Source: Pseudo-nitzschia pungens (taxonomy: Eukaryota > Bacillariophyta > Bacillariophyceae > Bacillariales > Bacillariaceae). Taken from it: a DNA stretch of 64,000 nucleotides. The stretch lies in assembly GCA_037355855.1 (NCBI GenBank), contig CM074760.1, positions 4,890,501 through 4,954,500 of the forward strand, read 5' to 3'. The notes under the pieces were generated by a model, which was given only the letters and a program-made list of their open reading frames with translations, was not told the origin of the DNA and searched no databases. Position 1 is the stretch's first letter. Each line of letters begins with the position of its first letter. Both the position numbers and the translations under genes were made by a program. Positions 48,564 to 61,500 of the stretch are shown piece after piece.

Positions 48564-51508
48564 CTGCACACCCTCAGCTCTTGAGACGTCCATCCCGCTT
48601 CACGAGCATGAACATCAAAATGGGCAGTGCACGTTTCTTTTGTTCTGGTGTCAGCGACTCCTGGTCTACCTCCCCAAAGTAGTCCCTGCTTACCAGGTTG
48701 TTGATTTCTTTCATGATCGACTGCTTACCTTTGTCTCCAAAGGTCTTCAGTCCCTCCTTAATGCTCATCTGAGTCATGACGTAATGATTGATGATATCTT
48801 CTTTTTGATTCACTTCCTTAATATACTCGAGAGCATTGACAAAATTCTGGCATTCGGCTGGTGCTGTCATGCGCCTGATCTTCTCCTGGGTAGACTCCAC
48901 ATTCAACATGGTGTGACTCACCCCAATTGAGTTGTACACAAAATCTGGGTCTCAGGTGCTAGTGACAGTCCGTCCGCTAGACGTTCTGTACCCCTCGTTC
49001 GCAGATGTATCCACCGCATCCTGAGGTATTGCATCAGCGTCAAACGGGTCAAGATCGTTTTGATTTTCTTCATCGGGCACTGCTGCATCGTCTTCCGTTT
49101 CGGTAGATGCAGTAGTGTCCCTGTCTACCACTCCTGTGCTTTCGTCATCTTGCACTCCTGTATTTTCGACTTCAAGGTCCTCAGAGTCCATTTCCACTCC
49201 TGTATTTTCGTCAGTGGACTCCGTTTCGTCATTGGGCACTCATGTGATTTTGGGGTCTGGAGTGTCGATCCCGGAATCAGATTCGACAAAGTCGTCCGCA
49301 ATAAGGGGAATGTCAGTCTCAAAGGTTGGAGTGAAGTCTTCATCATCGCTGGAATCGTCTTCCTCTTCCATAGGAGTGGTAGTACCATGCCGGTCGCCAA
49401 AAGTCAGACCGGGACAACTGTTGCGTGATAAGCAATGGACACAGGTAATTGCGTCCTCAGGCATAGGAAGGAGGTTGTAGTCGGGTTTTGCGCGGTCCAA
49501 ACATTTTCCAGTGAAGAGGCTGTAAAACCTCACGCCACCTTGGACATTGCCGGATGGTCCAAGTGCGATAGCTCCGACTGTGCGTGAGTTCATAGTGTTG
49601 TCAGTACCCTCATATGTTTGCGCAGTACTCCCCAAATATGACTTGGAAATGTTGTTTGTATGAAAGGGTTCGTCCTTCCACAATCGTGAGCGGACTGAGT
49701 TCTTGTGATACTCCTTCTGGCCATGGGAAAGCATTGAGGTAGAACACTGTACGTTGTGCCAGTGCGATCACCATGCGCTTCGGAATCCTGTTGAAAGGAA
49801 GCATAACAAAACTTGCACGGCATTGCTCCTTGAGTACTCTGATGAAACGCTCGATTTCTGGCACATGTTCATCCCGTGATACTATGTTGATTCGTAGTTC
49901 GACCCCACTGAAGTATCCAGTGGTCAGACCGTCAAATTGCTTATCGAGCAATAGCACAGCCACATGAAATCCCCGAAGAGAATATGATTTGACAACAGAC
50001 ATGATTGCCGCCTCGAGTTGTGATAATTTCATGTTGGGGAGAGCCGCCACTGTGCCGTAGTGAATGTTACGGGATATGGTGACTAACATCAGGATTCGGT
50101 TGATGTGCATGACATCAACTGCAAGGATGATTTGTGCAAGTAGTGTTCTTTGATGGTTTTTGGTAGTGGTACTGTGTCATCGATGCACACTGAAGCCTTC
50201 TTCTGTTCGGTGTGTTTCCCTTTGATGGCATATACACTCGGGCCAAGTATTTGTCTAGACAGGCCAATGTCTCTGGCGACAAACGGACAATCCTTGATTA
50301 CATTCTTCTGCACCATGTGGATCAAAGTGGCATCACTCGGATGTGACGCAACATGCTGGAACCTTCGGACTGCTTCTGCCCGCTTGACATCTCGATTGGT
50401 ATACTGGTCTTTTGTCCCTTGAACAGTCACTATCCCGCCGTTCGCTAAAGAGAAAGACGCGGTCGTTTTAGCTGCTTGGGGACAAACGGCAGTCAGTGGA
50501 CACATTCTTTCCAAATACTGTGTTTGACTTTCCACATCCGAAATGCTCAGAGCAGTCAAGGTAGTACAGTCCTCTTCCGTCGGGTTGAAAGCGATGATAG
50601 GATCCTTCTGGTGTTTCCACACGAAACGCGCTGTCTCGTACACCGTCCTTGTTCGGTCGTGTGGAATAATTGATCTCGAAATTGTTGGTGTGTTGTAGTG
50701 CATGGAATGACAGAATATTGGCGATACCTTTTCAATGTAGCCACACTGTTCCCACTCCTGGTAGTTCGCCAATTTCATCGATCGTTACTCTCCCAGCGTT
50801 TGTGTGGAGGTCCAGGGTGTTAGTGGTCTTTCTCACATTGACCAAGAACATGTCATTCCAAAATATGTGCACCGTGGATTGATTGTCGATGAGCACCCAG
50901 AATGGATCAAGTCTTCCATGTACTTGGCTCATGTTCATGCAATACCGATCGTTTCCACGCATGTCTTCTGTGTAGGTCCTGTTGTGTTGGATGAATTGAT
51001 ATGCAGTGAAGTAATCGTCCTGATCCAGTTCGTCTTGGAAATCAAATTCGTCTGGAGAAGCGATTTCGGAATCGTCTCCCAGATTCATGTGAGCTGTCCC
51101 GGATCTCTTTGGTCGGTATGGCCGTGATTCTGAGTCGGGATCTATGTTATCCCCGTCGATGGTGGTGTCGTATGTACATTGTGGTGATATGTGATTCTCT
51201 CGTCCACACTTGTAACAAATGACCTTTTTGTCAGTGGATATCTTATCGTGCTGCTCTCCGTCAGGTGCAGTAGCAGCTTGTGCACCTAACGGAAATTGTT
51301 CGACTTGTTCTGACCTTGCTTGCTCTGGCTATCCTGCTGGAAGGTGTGCGCAGTTTTCGGAAGGTCGTCGTTGTTTGCAGTTTCGGTGTTGCTGTTTGAG
51401 TCTTTCTTGTTTCCGTTCTGCTTCTTCTTTTGGGTGGAGTTCTTCTTCTCTGCTGTTTCGTAGTTTTGGAGAAGGGTGTAGGCTCTGTCAATGGTGGTCG
51501 GAATGTGA

Positions 51509-52411
51509 TTAGTCCCTTTGGTGTAATCGTTGTTGAGCGATCTGCGACATTCTTCGAAATCGATCTCCTGCTTGCTTGATAAACATGATTGTGAAGAATT
51601 GGTCGATCGTATGGGCTCTAATGTCCTTGATGTAGTTCAGATGGTTAGGATCATTTTTATCTCCTCCATGTAGACTGATGCTCCGCTCGGTGAGATAGGT
51701 CTCGATGGTCGATGAGGTTGGGTCCAGACCACTGTGGAGTGCAGCCTTGCATTGTTCAAAGAAGTGCTCGTAGTACTTGGACAGTGACATGTTGTTGCCG
51801 CTCAGCGCACTTATGCTGTATAGACTTGACACGACTGTTGTTGGTTGTTGGTTGATGGTTGATGTCTTGTTACAGATCTTCGATACGATCTTGAAGAGTA
51901 CCATAGCGTCCTTGTCAGTCAAAGCGGTCTGATAATCAGAATCGGCTTTGACATGGTTTCGAAGGGTGAGCGTTAGCTGTCCCCAGATGATGGCATAACA
52001 TGCTGATAGGTTTTGTTTTACCAATGATTTGGTTTCGTTGTATCGTTTCATGTCGAGTTTCCATTCTTCTTGCTTGTAGAAATCGAGGTCATCAAAATCT
52101 TTCTTTTCCTTGATTGAGTCTGGCTTGGTGACTCCAATGAGGTTTAGTTTGCCGGTTTCGATTGAGGTTGCTTCGCTCATGGAGTACTTCTTCCCGATGT
52201 AGTTGAGAAGCTTCTATCTTGAGGTCAACCATTTGGCATTCATCCCTTTTCCATAAAAGAAGATGTGGTCTTCAAGTCCTGTGGTTCCACCTTGGAACTT
52301 CTTGGAGGTCGAGTTCTTGTTTTGGCTTTTGTTTTTGCCCCATGTGGCTTGCTTCTTGCTGGTGTCATTGTCAGACTTCTTGTCCGAAACGGTCAATGAT
52401 TCCTTGTTCAT
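51509..52411 (-). pseudogene. Copia Gag with one nonsense codon
   Basis: The frame runs from ATG 52411, hits TAG just after AKWLTSR (about 52214-52216), and reopens in the same frame through MSEATSIETGKL to 51509. Basic N-terminus (KKSDNDTSKKQ), then FYGKGMNAKWLTSR typical of CoDi Gag, and a long helical capsid-like region. The knuckle at 51177-51218 lies beyond a further frame break. Confidence 0.75.
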
Positions 52412-52484
52412 GATATCGTGTTCCTTCTCACCTTTATCTCCTTGATAAGTGTGTTTGTTTGTTTTACGCCTTTTCTTGATTTTA

Positions 52485-52759
52485 CGTTGTAATAAAGCAC
52501 TCTATGGTCACTTTGCTATATGACGAAATATGTAGACAATGGTGTTGCTTCTGATTGTGATTATCTTATTCTATCGGTTTTGAATTGGATAAAATCAAGA
52601 AAAGTGAGTTGATCTGAAAACTGTCTTTTCTCTGTGATATTTTCTCTTCTCTTTATGATCTGAAATAAAGTTGGTCCTGGATACTTTTTTTTGTTTGATC
52701 ATTCGATTATTTCAATTGTATTCTTGTCTGTCCGTTGTACGAATATTATTTTCACAACA
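52485..52759 (-). repeat. 5' LTR of the copia element
   Basis: 275 bp, begins TGTTGTGAAAATAATATTCG on the minus strand. Ends ACAACG, so the 3' terminus is not the usual CA. TAAAATCAAGAAAAGGCG follows it in the primer-binding position. Confidence 0.9.
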
Positions 52760-52875
52760 GTCCGGGAGTTCATTGAATACGTCAAAAAAATTAGGTTACA
52801 GGGGTTGGACGAAACCAGTTTTATTCAACGTGCGCAACAAAAATGTACTGTGTCAACGGAACTTCCTTCCTTTCT

Positions 52876-53939
52876 AAACAGAATCTACTTGGATGGAACA
52901 GACATCCACAAAGTTGTTTAGTGTCTTAAATATCACAGAATAAAGTAGTTTTGGTGGGGCGAGGTCAATAAATGAAGTAGATTCTAAAAAAGCTACTTTG
53001 TTAACATACTTGGGTAGAATTATCTATTTTGATTAAGTAATTACCTCAGTAGTTCAAAACTTACTTTAACACACCAAAAAGTGCTTCATTTGAAATGTTA
53101 TGGACAGTATTAAATATTGCACAGATTAAGAAACTACAGTACTTTGTTTTGCTGCAAACTACTTAAGAGCCCGTACCAGTAAAAAAACGTGTGTATTCGG
53201 CACCTCTATGGCAATTTTCAAAATTTCTGCAGAAGCTTCCCAGACCGGCGCACCACCACAGCCCTTTAGATAGTGGTCTTTTAGTCTATGCGCCCGAAGG
53301 AGGTTCTATGAAAGTGTTGATAATCCAACCATTATCAACCTCACTTTATCACCTATTTTCAACAGAAAAGATTGACGTTTTCTCAACGGGACTCGAATTT
53401 TTACAAGATCGGCTTATATGAGGCTTAGATAATTTTGGCGCGCCACGCGTCGGGTGATAGTTTCTCTTGTTTACTAATCCCGAGTCCAGAAATACTAGAA
53501 TTCACATGAAAATCACTTATAACACAGCATACTGAGTGTAAATGGCACCTCTGGTTGGAATGGTTCCACTCAGTCTTAAGCAACTGGACCTCCAGCGCTC
53601 CTCTATCCATATATAGAAGAAACAGAAAACTGGCATCCGGAACCTTCCCCCGGTGATACTCTGAGTGCGCCATTTTCCAATCTACCCCCCAAAGTGACAT
53701 TTTTCTTACTGGTACGGGCTCTTAAGAAACTACTTTGTTTTGCTGAAAACTACTTTGATAAAAAATGTTTTAGAAAACTACTTTGGTTCATTCCTTCCAT
53801 GGAACAATTGAGTAAGAATCTACTTCATAAGGACATTACGCCACCACCAAAACTACTTTATTGATATTAAGGCACTAATATTGCACTGTATAGCACCAAC
53901 AAAATGTCTGTTCCATCAAAGTGGATTCTGTTGAAACAA
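52876..53939. mobile_element. Foldback element holding a nested MITE and cut by a LINE
   Basis: Left arm 52876-52990 and right arm 53813-53939 are inverted relatives: AACAGAATC-ACTT-GATGGAACAGACAT, AATAAAGTAGTTTTGGTGG, GAAGTAGATTCTTA. The right terminus continues beyond the LINE at 57004-57025. Centre rich in AAACTACTTTG. Non-coding. Confidence 0.65.
53167..53721. mobile_element. piggyBac-type MITE (TTAA target)
   Basis: 555 bp with inverted ends GAGCCCGTACCAGTAA...TTACTGGTACGGGCTC and TTAA on both sides (53163-53166, 53722-53725), the duplication typical of piggyBac. No coding capacity. It sits in the centre of the foldback element. Confidence 0.85.
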
Positions 53940-56900
53940 TAATAATATACGTATTTAAATAACTTTAATCACCAAAGGTGAAACTAAATTACTCAGTCTG
54001 TAACCAGACTTTAACGTCGCCTCCATCGAAGAGTCAGGACCCCAAGTGGCAGAACGACAAATTTTTCAAACAAACCTTGAACATCAGGCAGGGAAAAAGA
54101 CATACAAGTCCCACAAAATAGGGACTTGAGAGAAAGTGAGATGGGAATGTGGATATTGGGATAACATCCAGTATCAGAAGGTAAATGACAGGATGAGAAG
54201 CAGGAACAGAAGACAAAACCAAGGTACAAAGTGGTATCAACCCTGAGGTCCAGTAAGCCAGGCTCTGAGAAGAGCAGCCTCTTGTTGGTATGGCTGCACT
54301 GGTGGGACAGGCGCTGCATACTGCTTCCTGGCAAGGTGGATGGTTGTAAGCCACTGCCTCTTGGCAGTCAGGGTGTAACCTTGTAGGACTTGGAAAGGGG
54401 TTTGTAACAGGGAGTGTGACTGGGGAAGTGCACCAGCTGCACCAATTGCCAATTCTGAGGTGATGGAAGCATCAAGAGATTGGTGTTGTTCAGCATCCAG
54501 GGTACCCCCAGGACCATGGAGTCGTTCATTTCTGTAGGTCCAAAGATCCCAGGAGGTAAGAAAGAACTGATGGATGATAGCTGTGGCCCAACATTTGGGA
54601 GAGCGCTTGCTTCCAATGTGGGAGTAGTAGTCAGCCTGGATTTGGTACCAGCGAGGAGACCACCTACCAAGAAGCCAGTTGTGCCAACCAATTGTCCTCT
54701 GTGCCCTGACAGCAGAAGCAATTTCAGGTGAGTAGGATGATGGATAAATTCTCTGGCCCTTCCGAACTCTGGTGAGAAGATCCACAATGGCAGCCACCAA
54801 TGAGGGATCAGTTTGTTCAACTTCAAGCCTCTTCTGCAGTGGTCCCTTGAAAGCTGACACACTGTGCTGTACTGCCCCAGTGTCCTTGCAGGAGAGCACA
54901 TGAGAAACCTTCTCGTTGTCTGCATCACACAATGGGCACCTGGAGTGATCCTGATACTGGTAGTGAAGTAGCTGGTTGCCAACACCAATGCATCCAGAAG
55001 CAAATTTGACAAACCACCTTTGCATGCCAGGAGGTAGACGCTTGAAGGCAGACAGATGGGCACACCAATGGATGGAACTCAAAACAGGTTGTGGAATGGG
55101 AATATCATGGTGGGTCTGCCAATATTGAAGAGGAGGAGGACCAGAAATGGCAACATGCAAAGCATTCTGATCAAACCTTGAACACTTGCATCCCTTGAGA
55201 GAAAATGCCCAAGGCTCAAACACAAGTCTGGGATAGTGATGGGCAGAAGCTCTATGGACAGAGAGAAATGCCTTGGCCATGCTGTCAACCTGATGATTGC
55301 GAAGGGCCCACCAATCAAGAAAGATTCCAGCTTGATGGCCCTGAACCCACTGAAAGTGCACAGAGATTGGCAGGGCAGAAATCATGTTTCTGATGACATA
55401 AACATAATCAAAAGACTTCTGGGAAATAACCAATGGCCATGATCCCTGAGCCTGTTTGAGAGCTGTGTCACCATCCAGAGCAATAGTGATAGAGCCAGAA
55501 GCAATATCAAAAAGACTCACCAGAGCAGTGCAACAGGTGAGAACCCCAAGGATGCCTGCCAGCTCACTCCTATAGGATGATTGATCCTCAGGGGATCCAC
55601 TGACAAAATTACAGCCAGTGAGGAACAATGAAGCAGACTTGGTGGAGGTATTGGGTGACAAAATGAAAGCAGAAGTTCCTCTGAGAAGGATCAAATGAAC
55701 CATCACATACAGCACTGGCAGTACCACTCTCAATAGCATCAACAAGGTGCTGACAGCCAGCCTGTGGTAGGGAATATTTGTGGAGAAGTACTCTTGGAGA
55801 CGCACAGAGTGCATCAAAGGCATCTACTGGGGAGTCTGGAAGAGAATCAAATGGATTGTACTCCAGAGGATCCATGTCAGGAGGTTCAGAAACAAAGGCT
55901 GAAGACCCAACAACGCGTACAACTTGTCCACAAATAACAGGGCAGACAAGCACATCAGCACAGGCTGGTTTGTCAGAAAAGAGTTCAGAAGTGACCCTGT
56001 ATCTGCCCCTGCCCTGGGAGGTGCTCACAATCCAGCCAGTAGAAGTTTTGAAGAATAGTCTGTTGGTGGATGGAGACAAAAACCAAGGCCAAAGAGAAGC
56101 TGTCTGGGGAGAGAGCCAATGCCCAAGATGAAAAGAAGGAGCCAGTGCCCTGGCTGCAGGGGGTGGACAGGGGGGAAGAAAACTGGTCTGAAGAGCCTTA
56201 GTCCATAAGCGCTTTGCTGCTGGAGGCCAAGATGGAGGACATCTAGGCCAGTCAAGATGATCCCTCAAGTGATTAGAGGATGTCAGCTGGAAGGCCATGG
56301 GTGAGAGTCTTTTCCCATCTGGAGTACAAATATCAGCAAGGGAGATAGCCTTGAGTGACATGCGCATGTGATTCAAGAGGGACAAGTCAGCACCTCTGAA
56401 GCCAGAGTTGACAAAGGCTTGCATGAGATAACAGTCATTGGAACGTAACAGAGGAAGATCTGGGAAGTCTTCAAACAAGCTCACAGGGTGAACAGAGAAA
56501 AACTTCCACACATGTTTGTACCAGCAGGGAGTGACGTATGAAGCAAAGGGATGATATGGTGTGACACCAAGATGGAGAGGAAGTCCAAGTTCAAGCCGGA
56601 GAGACTCAGCAGTTAGCCTGAGAATCCTACCAGTTTGTGAGGACCTGACAGATTCCTGAAAGAGGGTGGCAATATGACTAAACTCTTGGAGGAGGTATGG
56701 ATGGATGAAACCAAAGCCTTGATAGAGGGAAGGACCGTAGAACACATGTCTAGGAAATGTCTGTGACATCCCTGCTTTATTCAGCACAGGAACAAGAGCT
56801 GGGTGGATTATCTTAGTCCAGGTGGCCTCATCAAGTTGCGTGACAGGCATGGGGTATTCAACAGACTTCATGAAAGAATACTTGAAGGTGTAGAGAGATG

Positions 56901-57003
56901 CGCGCTTCTCACACTTGGAAGCCCTGAGTTGAGAGCCAAAAGACTGAGACTGGGACTTCATGTGAGCAATCTGTGCTTCCTCATTGCCATCCATGGAGAT
57001 AAA
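53940..57003 (-). mobile_element. 5'-truncated LINE with 17-bp target duplication
   Basis: Flanked by GGATTCTGTTGAAACAA at 53923-53939 and 57004-57020. The 3' end (at 53940) is a short AATAATAAT-type tail preceded by a hairpin, CAGTCTGTAACCAGACT. The coding part starts well after RT, so about 3 kb of the 3' portion remains. Confidence 0.85.
54237..56994 (-). pseudogene. LINE ORF2 C-terminal part with RNase H
   Basis: Two overlapping frames (55609-56994 and 54237-55823) form one protein with a frameshift near 55700. The first has a Trp/Pro-rich post-RT region ending in the RNase H start AVCDGSF; the second continues RNase H with YRSELAG, ALDGDTA and HQVDSMAK (Asp-Glu-Asp-Asp set) and then a zinc-knuckle-like CPLCDADNEKVSHVLSC and a long C-terminal domain. 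RT and endonuclease are absent through 5' truncation. The strand and 3' tail agree. Confidence 0.75.
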
Positions 57004-57025
57004 GGATTCTGTTGAAACAAAGTAC

Positions 57026-57459
57026 TTTCCATTGAAACCTATTGCTTGGTGTTGTCATGTGAATTATGATTTATTTACAGAGCACATGCATACTGTAGGT
57101 TTCTTCAAACCCCCTGTCAGTCGATTGTTTTTTTAAGTTCTTGCACAACTGACTCAGACTTTTTTCATAGTCCCTACCATACATAGGGTGAGGCCTATTG
57201 GCAGTAGAATGGTAGAAATTTCCCATATATTGCCTCAGATAAGTCATTATTTGATGATGCATTGTTTCAGTTCCTGTCATTTATTAGTGACTGTCCTTTT
57301 TCTGCTGCTTGTTCTTTCTCCATGGCTTGCTTTCAAAGGTACTCATACCATAGGTAGGTAGCAGTACATAATGCAGTCAATAATTATGGCGCAGCGTGGA
57401 GGGCTCAAAGTAGGTGAGGGCAGGCTTGTAGTACTGTTACTGTAGAAAACAACTCTACG
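57026..57459. other. Intergenic, no feature recognised
   Basis: Short frames only; no repeat seen elsewhere in the window. Confidence 0.4.
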
Positions 57460-58027
57460 TAGCAAAATTCAGCATAAGGATGGCAAATGCTGCCAACACA
57501 AAACATATGCAAAAAATGCGCAAAAAATAATATCCACTGTTGTATGGGTACCTTCAATATGGAGAAGTTCCCAGTAGTAGGGAATTTGTATGGTACTGGA
57601 TAAGAAACAGAAGAAGCACCAAGTCTGGATTAACAAGACCAAGAAAAAAGAGGCAAAGCCAGCATGCCTAGGACCCACTAAGCCAAACATGCATCAGGGC
57701 AGCCTCCTGTTGGTATGACTGTGCAGGTTAGACGGGTGCTGCAAAATGTTTCCTAACCTTTAAGGACTTGGAGGGGAGCTTGTAGAAGGAAGTGAGAGTG
57801 GGGAAGAGCATCAGCAGTACCAATGGCCAGTCCAGATGAAGTGGAAGCACCAAGAGAGTGGTGTTGTTTACCCTCAAGTGTTCCCCCAGGACCATGAAGA
57901 CATTCATCACAGTACATCCAGAGATCCCGGCAAGTGAGAAAGAACTGATGGATAACGTTTGGGAGAACGCTTGCTACCAATCAGGGAGTAGTAGTTAGCC
58001 TGGATGCAATGCCAGAGAGAAGACCAC
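57460..58027 (-). pseudogene. Second LINE relic, C-terminal end only
   Basis: Frames rich in matches to the end of the LINE above (IHQFFLT--DLW-Y--E-LHGPGGTL; IGSKRSPK) at roughly 70% similarity, with frame breaks. It is cut on its 5' side by the family B LTR starting at 58028. Confidence 0.7.
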
Positions 58028-58370
58028 TGTAACATGCTAGTGTAAGCTAGTAGAGTTACGGTTGGATAATTAAGCGAATCCAATATGGGAATCAAATATA
58101 AAGATATCCATGTATGTACATATCATATGTACACGTCCCAATCTACGGTCGAGTCCCAGATTAATATATATATATATATATATGCCTAATTGTACAGCTC
58201 GACAATGGATAAACATTTATGGCAAAAGCATGCCTAATTTGGTAATGGTCATACACATGCCAACATTGAAAAGTTCATGTATTCCGATTGTCAATATTTT
58301 GTAAATTCTCTAAGTACACACAATTATTTACTACTACTACTACTCTGAATTTCTACCCTAGAGTGTTACA
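58028..58370 (+). repeat. 5' LTR of gypsy B-2
   Basis: Starts TGTAACATGCTAGTG and ends GAGTGTTACA, 343 bp, diverged from the B-1 LTR but with CGAGTCCCAGATTA and CAATGGATAAACATTTATGGCA conserved; includes a (TA)n stretch near 58164-58182. Confidence 0.85.
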
Positions 58371-58509
58371 CAGTAATTACTTTCCACTTTTAGGTAGGAA
58401 CAGTAGAATTCAGTCCTGAGTTAAACCACAACAGAAAACATCGATAGCTTCAACAACAGAGGCACCTTGTATCTCCAACAAGCAAATCAAATCATCCTTT
58501 AAGTCAACC

Positions 58510-61500
58510 ATGGCCGGCATCTACAGGGATCCCCCAGTCTCTTATAAGAGCTTGTTTGATAGCTCCAAACCAAAACTCGTCACTCTATCCATTTACGATT
58601 CAGACGATCATCTGGACAGCATTAAGGTCCCACTCTTCACAGACAAAGGGGGACTTGAAGAACTCCTCCACACTGAAGAAGCCTTTCTGAATGCAGTAGA
58701 AGACATAAGCATTCCAAACTCCTCTCTCATCAGATACTTCGGAAGATGCCTCTGCGTTGATGCCCAGACCAAGTGGACAACGCAAGGAAACACCAACCAA
58801 AGACTTTATCCACTCACACAAGACAGCTTCGACACAGCTTTCAAAGCTTTCATTAAACTATACTGCAATGCTGAAGACGCCTGAGACCTCATGCACATCT
58901 ATCTAAGAAGTCCGGCATGCAAAAAGAAAGTGGAGGCCACCTGCAAGGATCACACTGATAGACTCCTTATCCTCATGAAATACACTGCAAAACTACATGG
59001 TTATGTCACCAATCTGGATCACCTCCAGCAACTCACCATTCTCGTCCACAGCTACCCCAATAGCTGGATCAAAGACTATGTTCAAATCCACCTTGGCATT
59101 ACAAGAGAAACCACAGCCCAATTCATTGTTGATCATATGAGCAGCCCGGACCAACTCAGCAAGCAGAAGAACAACAAGAACAATGGGAGATGTCCCAACA
59201 GTTCTAACAGTTCCAACAACAACAACAACAACAACAACAACAAGAAACGCTCTGGCAACCACAAAGGAAACCAAAACAAGAATAAAAAGAAGTCCAATCC
59301 ATGCAGAATCCCAGGCCATAATCATGATTGGTCTGAGTGCCCAAACAACAAGTTCTCAAAGAACTACAAAGGAACCAATAACTCCAATTCAAATCGATCA
59401 ACTTCAGCAACCAATGAGTCCTTCCAAGCTTGTATCCAGGCCGCAATGGATACAGCAGTGGAGAATTTCCACTCCATGGAGGACGCACTGAACGCAGTAT
59501 CGATGGTGACTTAGTTTGGCTTCCATGAGTGCAACAGCACTCCAAAAAGAGACCCAAGGGTCCATCAAAAGAAGCAATCACCATGCCTCCGGTGCCACAG
59601 GCCCTGGATGCTGGCACAGCACAGCTGTCTGGAATGACACATGGAGGAGATCTCCTGGAGTAAGAGGGGAAGGAACCTACAGGATGGAGTCCTGTTGAGC
59701 GCTCAGCAAAGACTGCAAATACAAATGCAGCACCAACTGCAACAAAAACAGTTTGATTCTCTATAAAGAGCAATTCGAACATGGATCTGAATCAAATGAA
59801 TCGATCCACATGTACAGACGCATCAAACAAATTGATCGACACGGTAATCGATTATAAGGCAGCAGTAACAAATGGACCACTCTTGTCCTTGGCAAGGAAT
59901 TGGTCCACAGGTACAGCAAAAAATCTCTATTTCAATACCGGAAACTCCAAAGACTACACCGAAGGAGGTGCGCTGGAGCAAAATTATTTGAAACTGCTGT
60001 TGACTGCTGGAAATCCAGCAGAACAGGCATCGGATAAGAGCAACGTGGCTCTTATTCTTTTAACCAATGTACAATACATACAAGGCATCCCTCTCAAAGC
60101 AAGACCACTACTTGCACTACTCGATAGTGGATCTTCAGGAACACTAATTAACAAAAGGTCTCTACCATTTGGCGCACTACCAATCAGAAGCAAGCACCAA
60201 GTCATGACAACTACAGCAAATGGAAGCTTCGATACCACAGAGTATATTATCATGAAGAATATCAAGCTACAAGAGTTTGGCAACTATACCATAGACCGAC
60301 AACAAGCAAGGCTCTTCCATTCACCCAACTGCAAATATGATCTGATACTAGGCAGAGACTTCCTCCACCTAGCAAAGATTAATATCCTATTCAATACTGG
60401 AGCAGTTCAATGGATGGATAGAACCGTTCCTATGAAGGATACCTCTCTATACCATGAAGCAAACTACACCATGCTCATGGAAGAACTGGACGACGCTGAA
60501 CTCTTTGCTGATGACCTCTCCTTTGCCAATCCATACAAGTCCAAAGTCATCTTAGACAGAGCCTATCAAGAAACAGATCCATCAACAGTAGCACAGCAAC
60601 AGTCCCACATGTCCAAAGCAGAGTAGCAGCAGTTCCAAGCAATACTAAACAAGTACCCCAACATCTTCAACGGAGAACTTGGCAAATATCCTCACAAGAA
60701 GATTTCTCTAAGACTGAAGCCCGGATCCAAACCCATACACAAGAAGCCTTATCCAGTTGCATACAAAAGAGAAGACCTATTCAAAAGGGAGCTCCAGAAT
60801 CTTTGTAGTGATGGAGTACTCAAATGATGCACTGGACCAGCTGAGTGGGCATTTCCAAACTTCATAGTACCAAAGAAAGACAACAGAGTTAGATGGGTAT
60901 CAGACTTCAGAGAACTCAATGAATTCTTGAACCCTTACCCAATACCTAGAATACAGGACATCATGAACAAGAGAGGCAAGTACACTCACTTCACCAAGAT
61001 TGACTTGTCCAAGCAATACTACTGCTTTGAACTTAACAACCCCAACCCCAACTGGCGTCTTCAGCATTGCAGTATAGTTTAATGAAGGCCTGGAAGACTG
61101 AGGTGTACCCTTCTTTTGTAAGTGGATACACTCGCTGATTGTTAGGGTGAGTTGCTTGTGTTAGTGCTCTCCATTTTGTCTGTGAGTCTACGCAGAGGCA
61201 TCGACCGAAGTATCAAATGAGTGCTGAGTCTGGGATGGTGATGTCTTCTGCGGCGTTTATGAAGGCCTCTTCAGTGTGGAGGAGTTCTTCTAGTCCCCCC
61301 TTGTCAGTGAAAAGGGGCACCTTGACACTATCCGAGTGATCTTCGGAATTGTAAACTGATAGGGTCACGAGCTTGGGTTTGGAGCTGTCGAACGAGCTCT
61401 TGTAGGTGATGGGTGGATCCCTGTAGATGCCGGCCATGGTTCTTTGTTTGGGTCTTGGAGCTTTAGTCGATAGTCTTTACTCTTGTCAGGGATACAAGGT

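Larger units (their letters stand above)
46047..51218 (-). pseudogene. Copia Pol polyprotein, frames broken
   Basis: On the minus strand: a zinc knuckle CYKCGRENHISPQC near 51177-51218; protease with WVLIDNQSTVHIF (50732-51088), where the usual DSG/DTG is replaced by DNQS as in CoDi elements; a GAG-pre-integrase/integrase region (49610-50778) with VPEIERFIRVLKEQ; an acidic linker with ENTGV repeats (48952-49734); the RT start (48574-48939: KRALPILMFMLVKRDG); then the H MITE; the rest of RT (46842-47543) with VVFHVDDGLV; and RNase H (46047-46829) with YMDGSHAAH, SSTETELI and DNRSAM. At least four frameshifts separate these parts, so no full polyprotein can be made. Confidence 0.85.
45750..52759 (-). 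mobile_element. Ty1/copia (CoDi-like) retrotransposon, decayed
   Basis: Bounded by 275-bp LTRs (45750-46024 and 52485-52759) that differ at about six positions, and by a 5-bp duplication GTCCG (45745-45749, 52760-52764). Order on the minus strand is Gag, protease, integrase, RT, RNase H, as in Ty1/copia. Several frame breaks and a 1-kb MITE insertion make it inactive. Confidence 0.92.

Noticed and set aside
49115..49480. Plus-strand Ser/Val-rich frames
   Set aside because: Antisense to the acidic linker of copia Pol.
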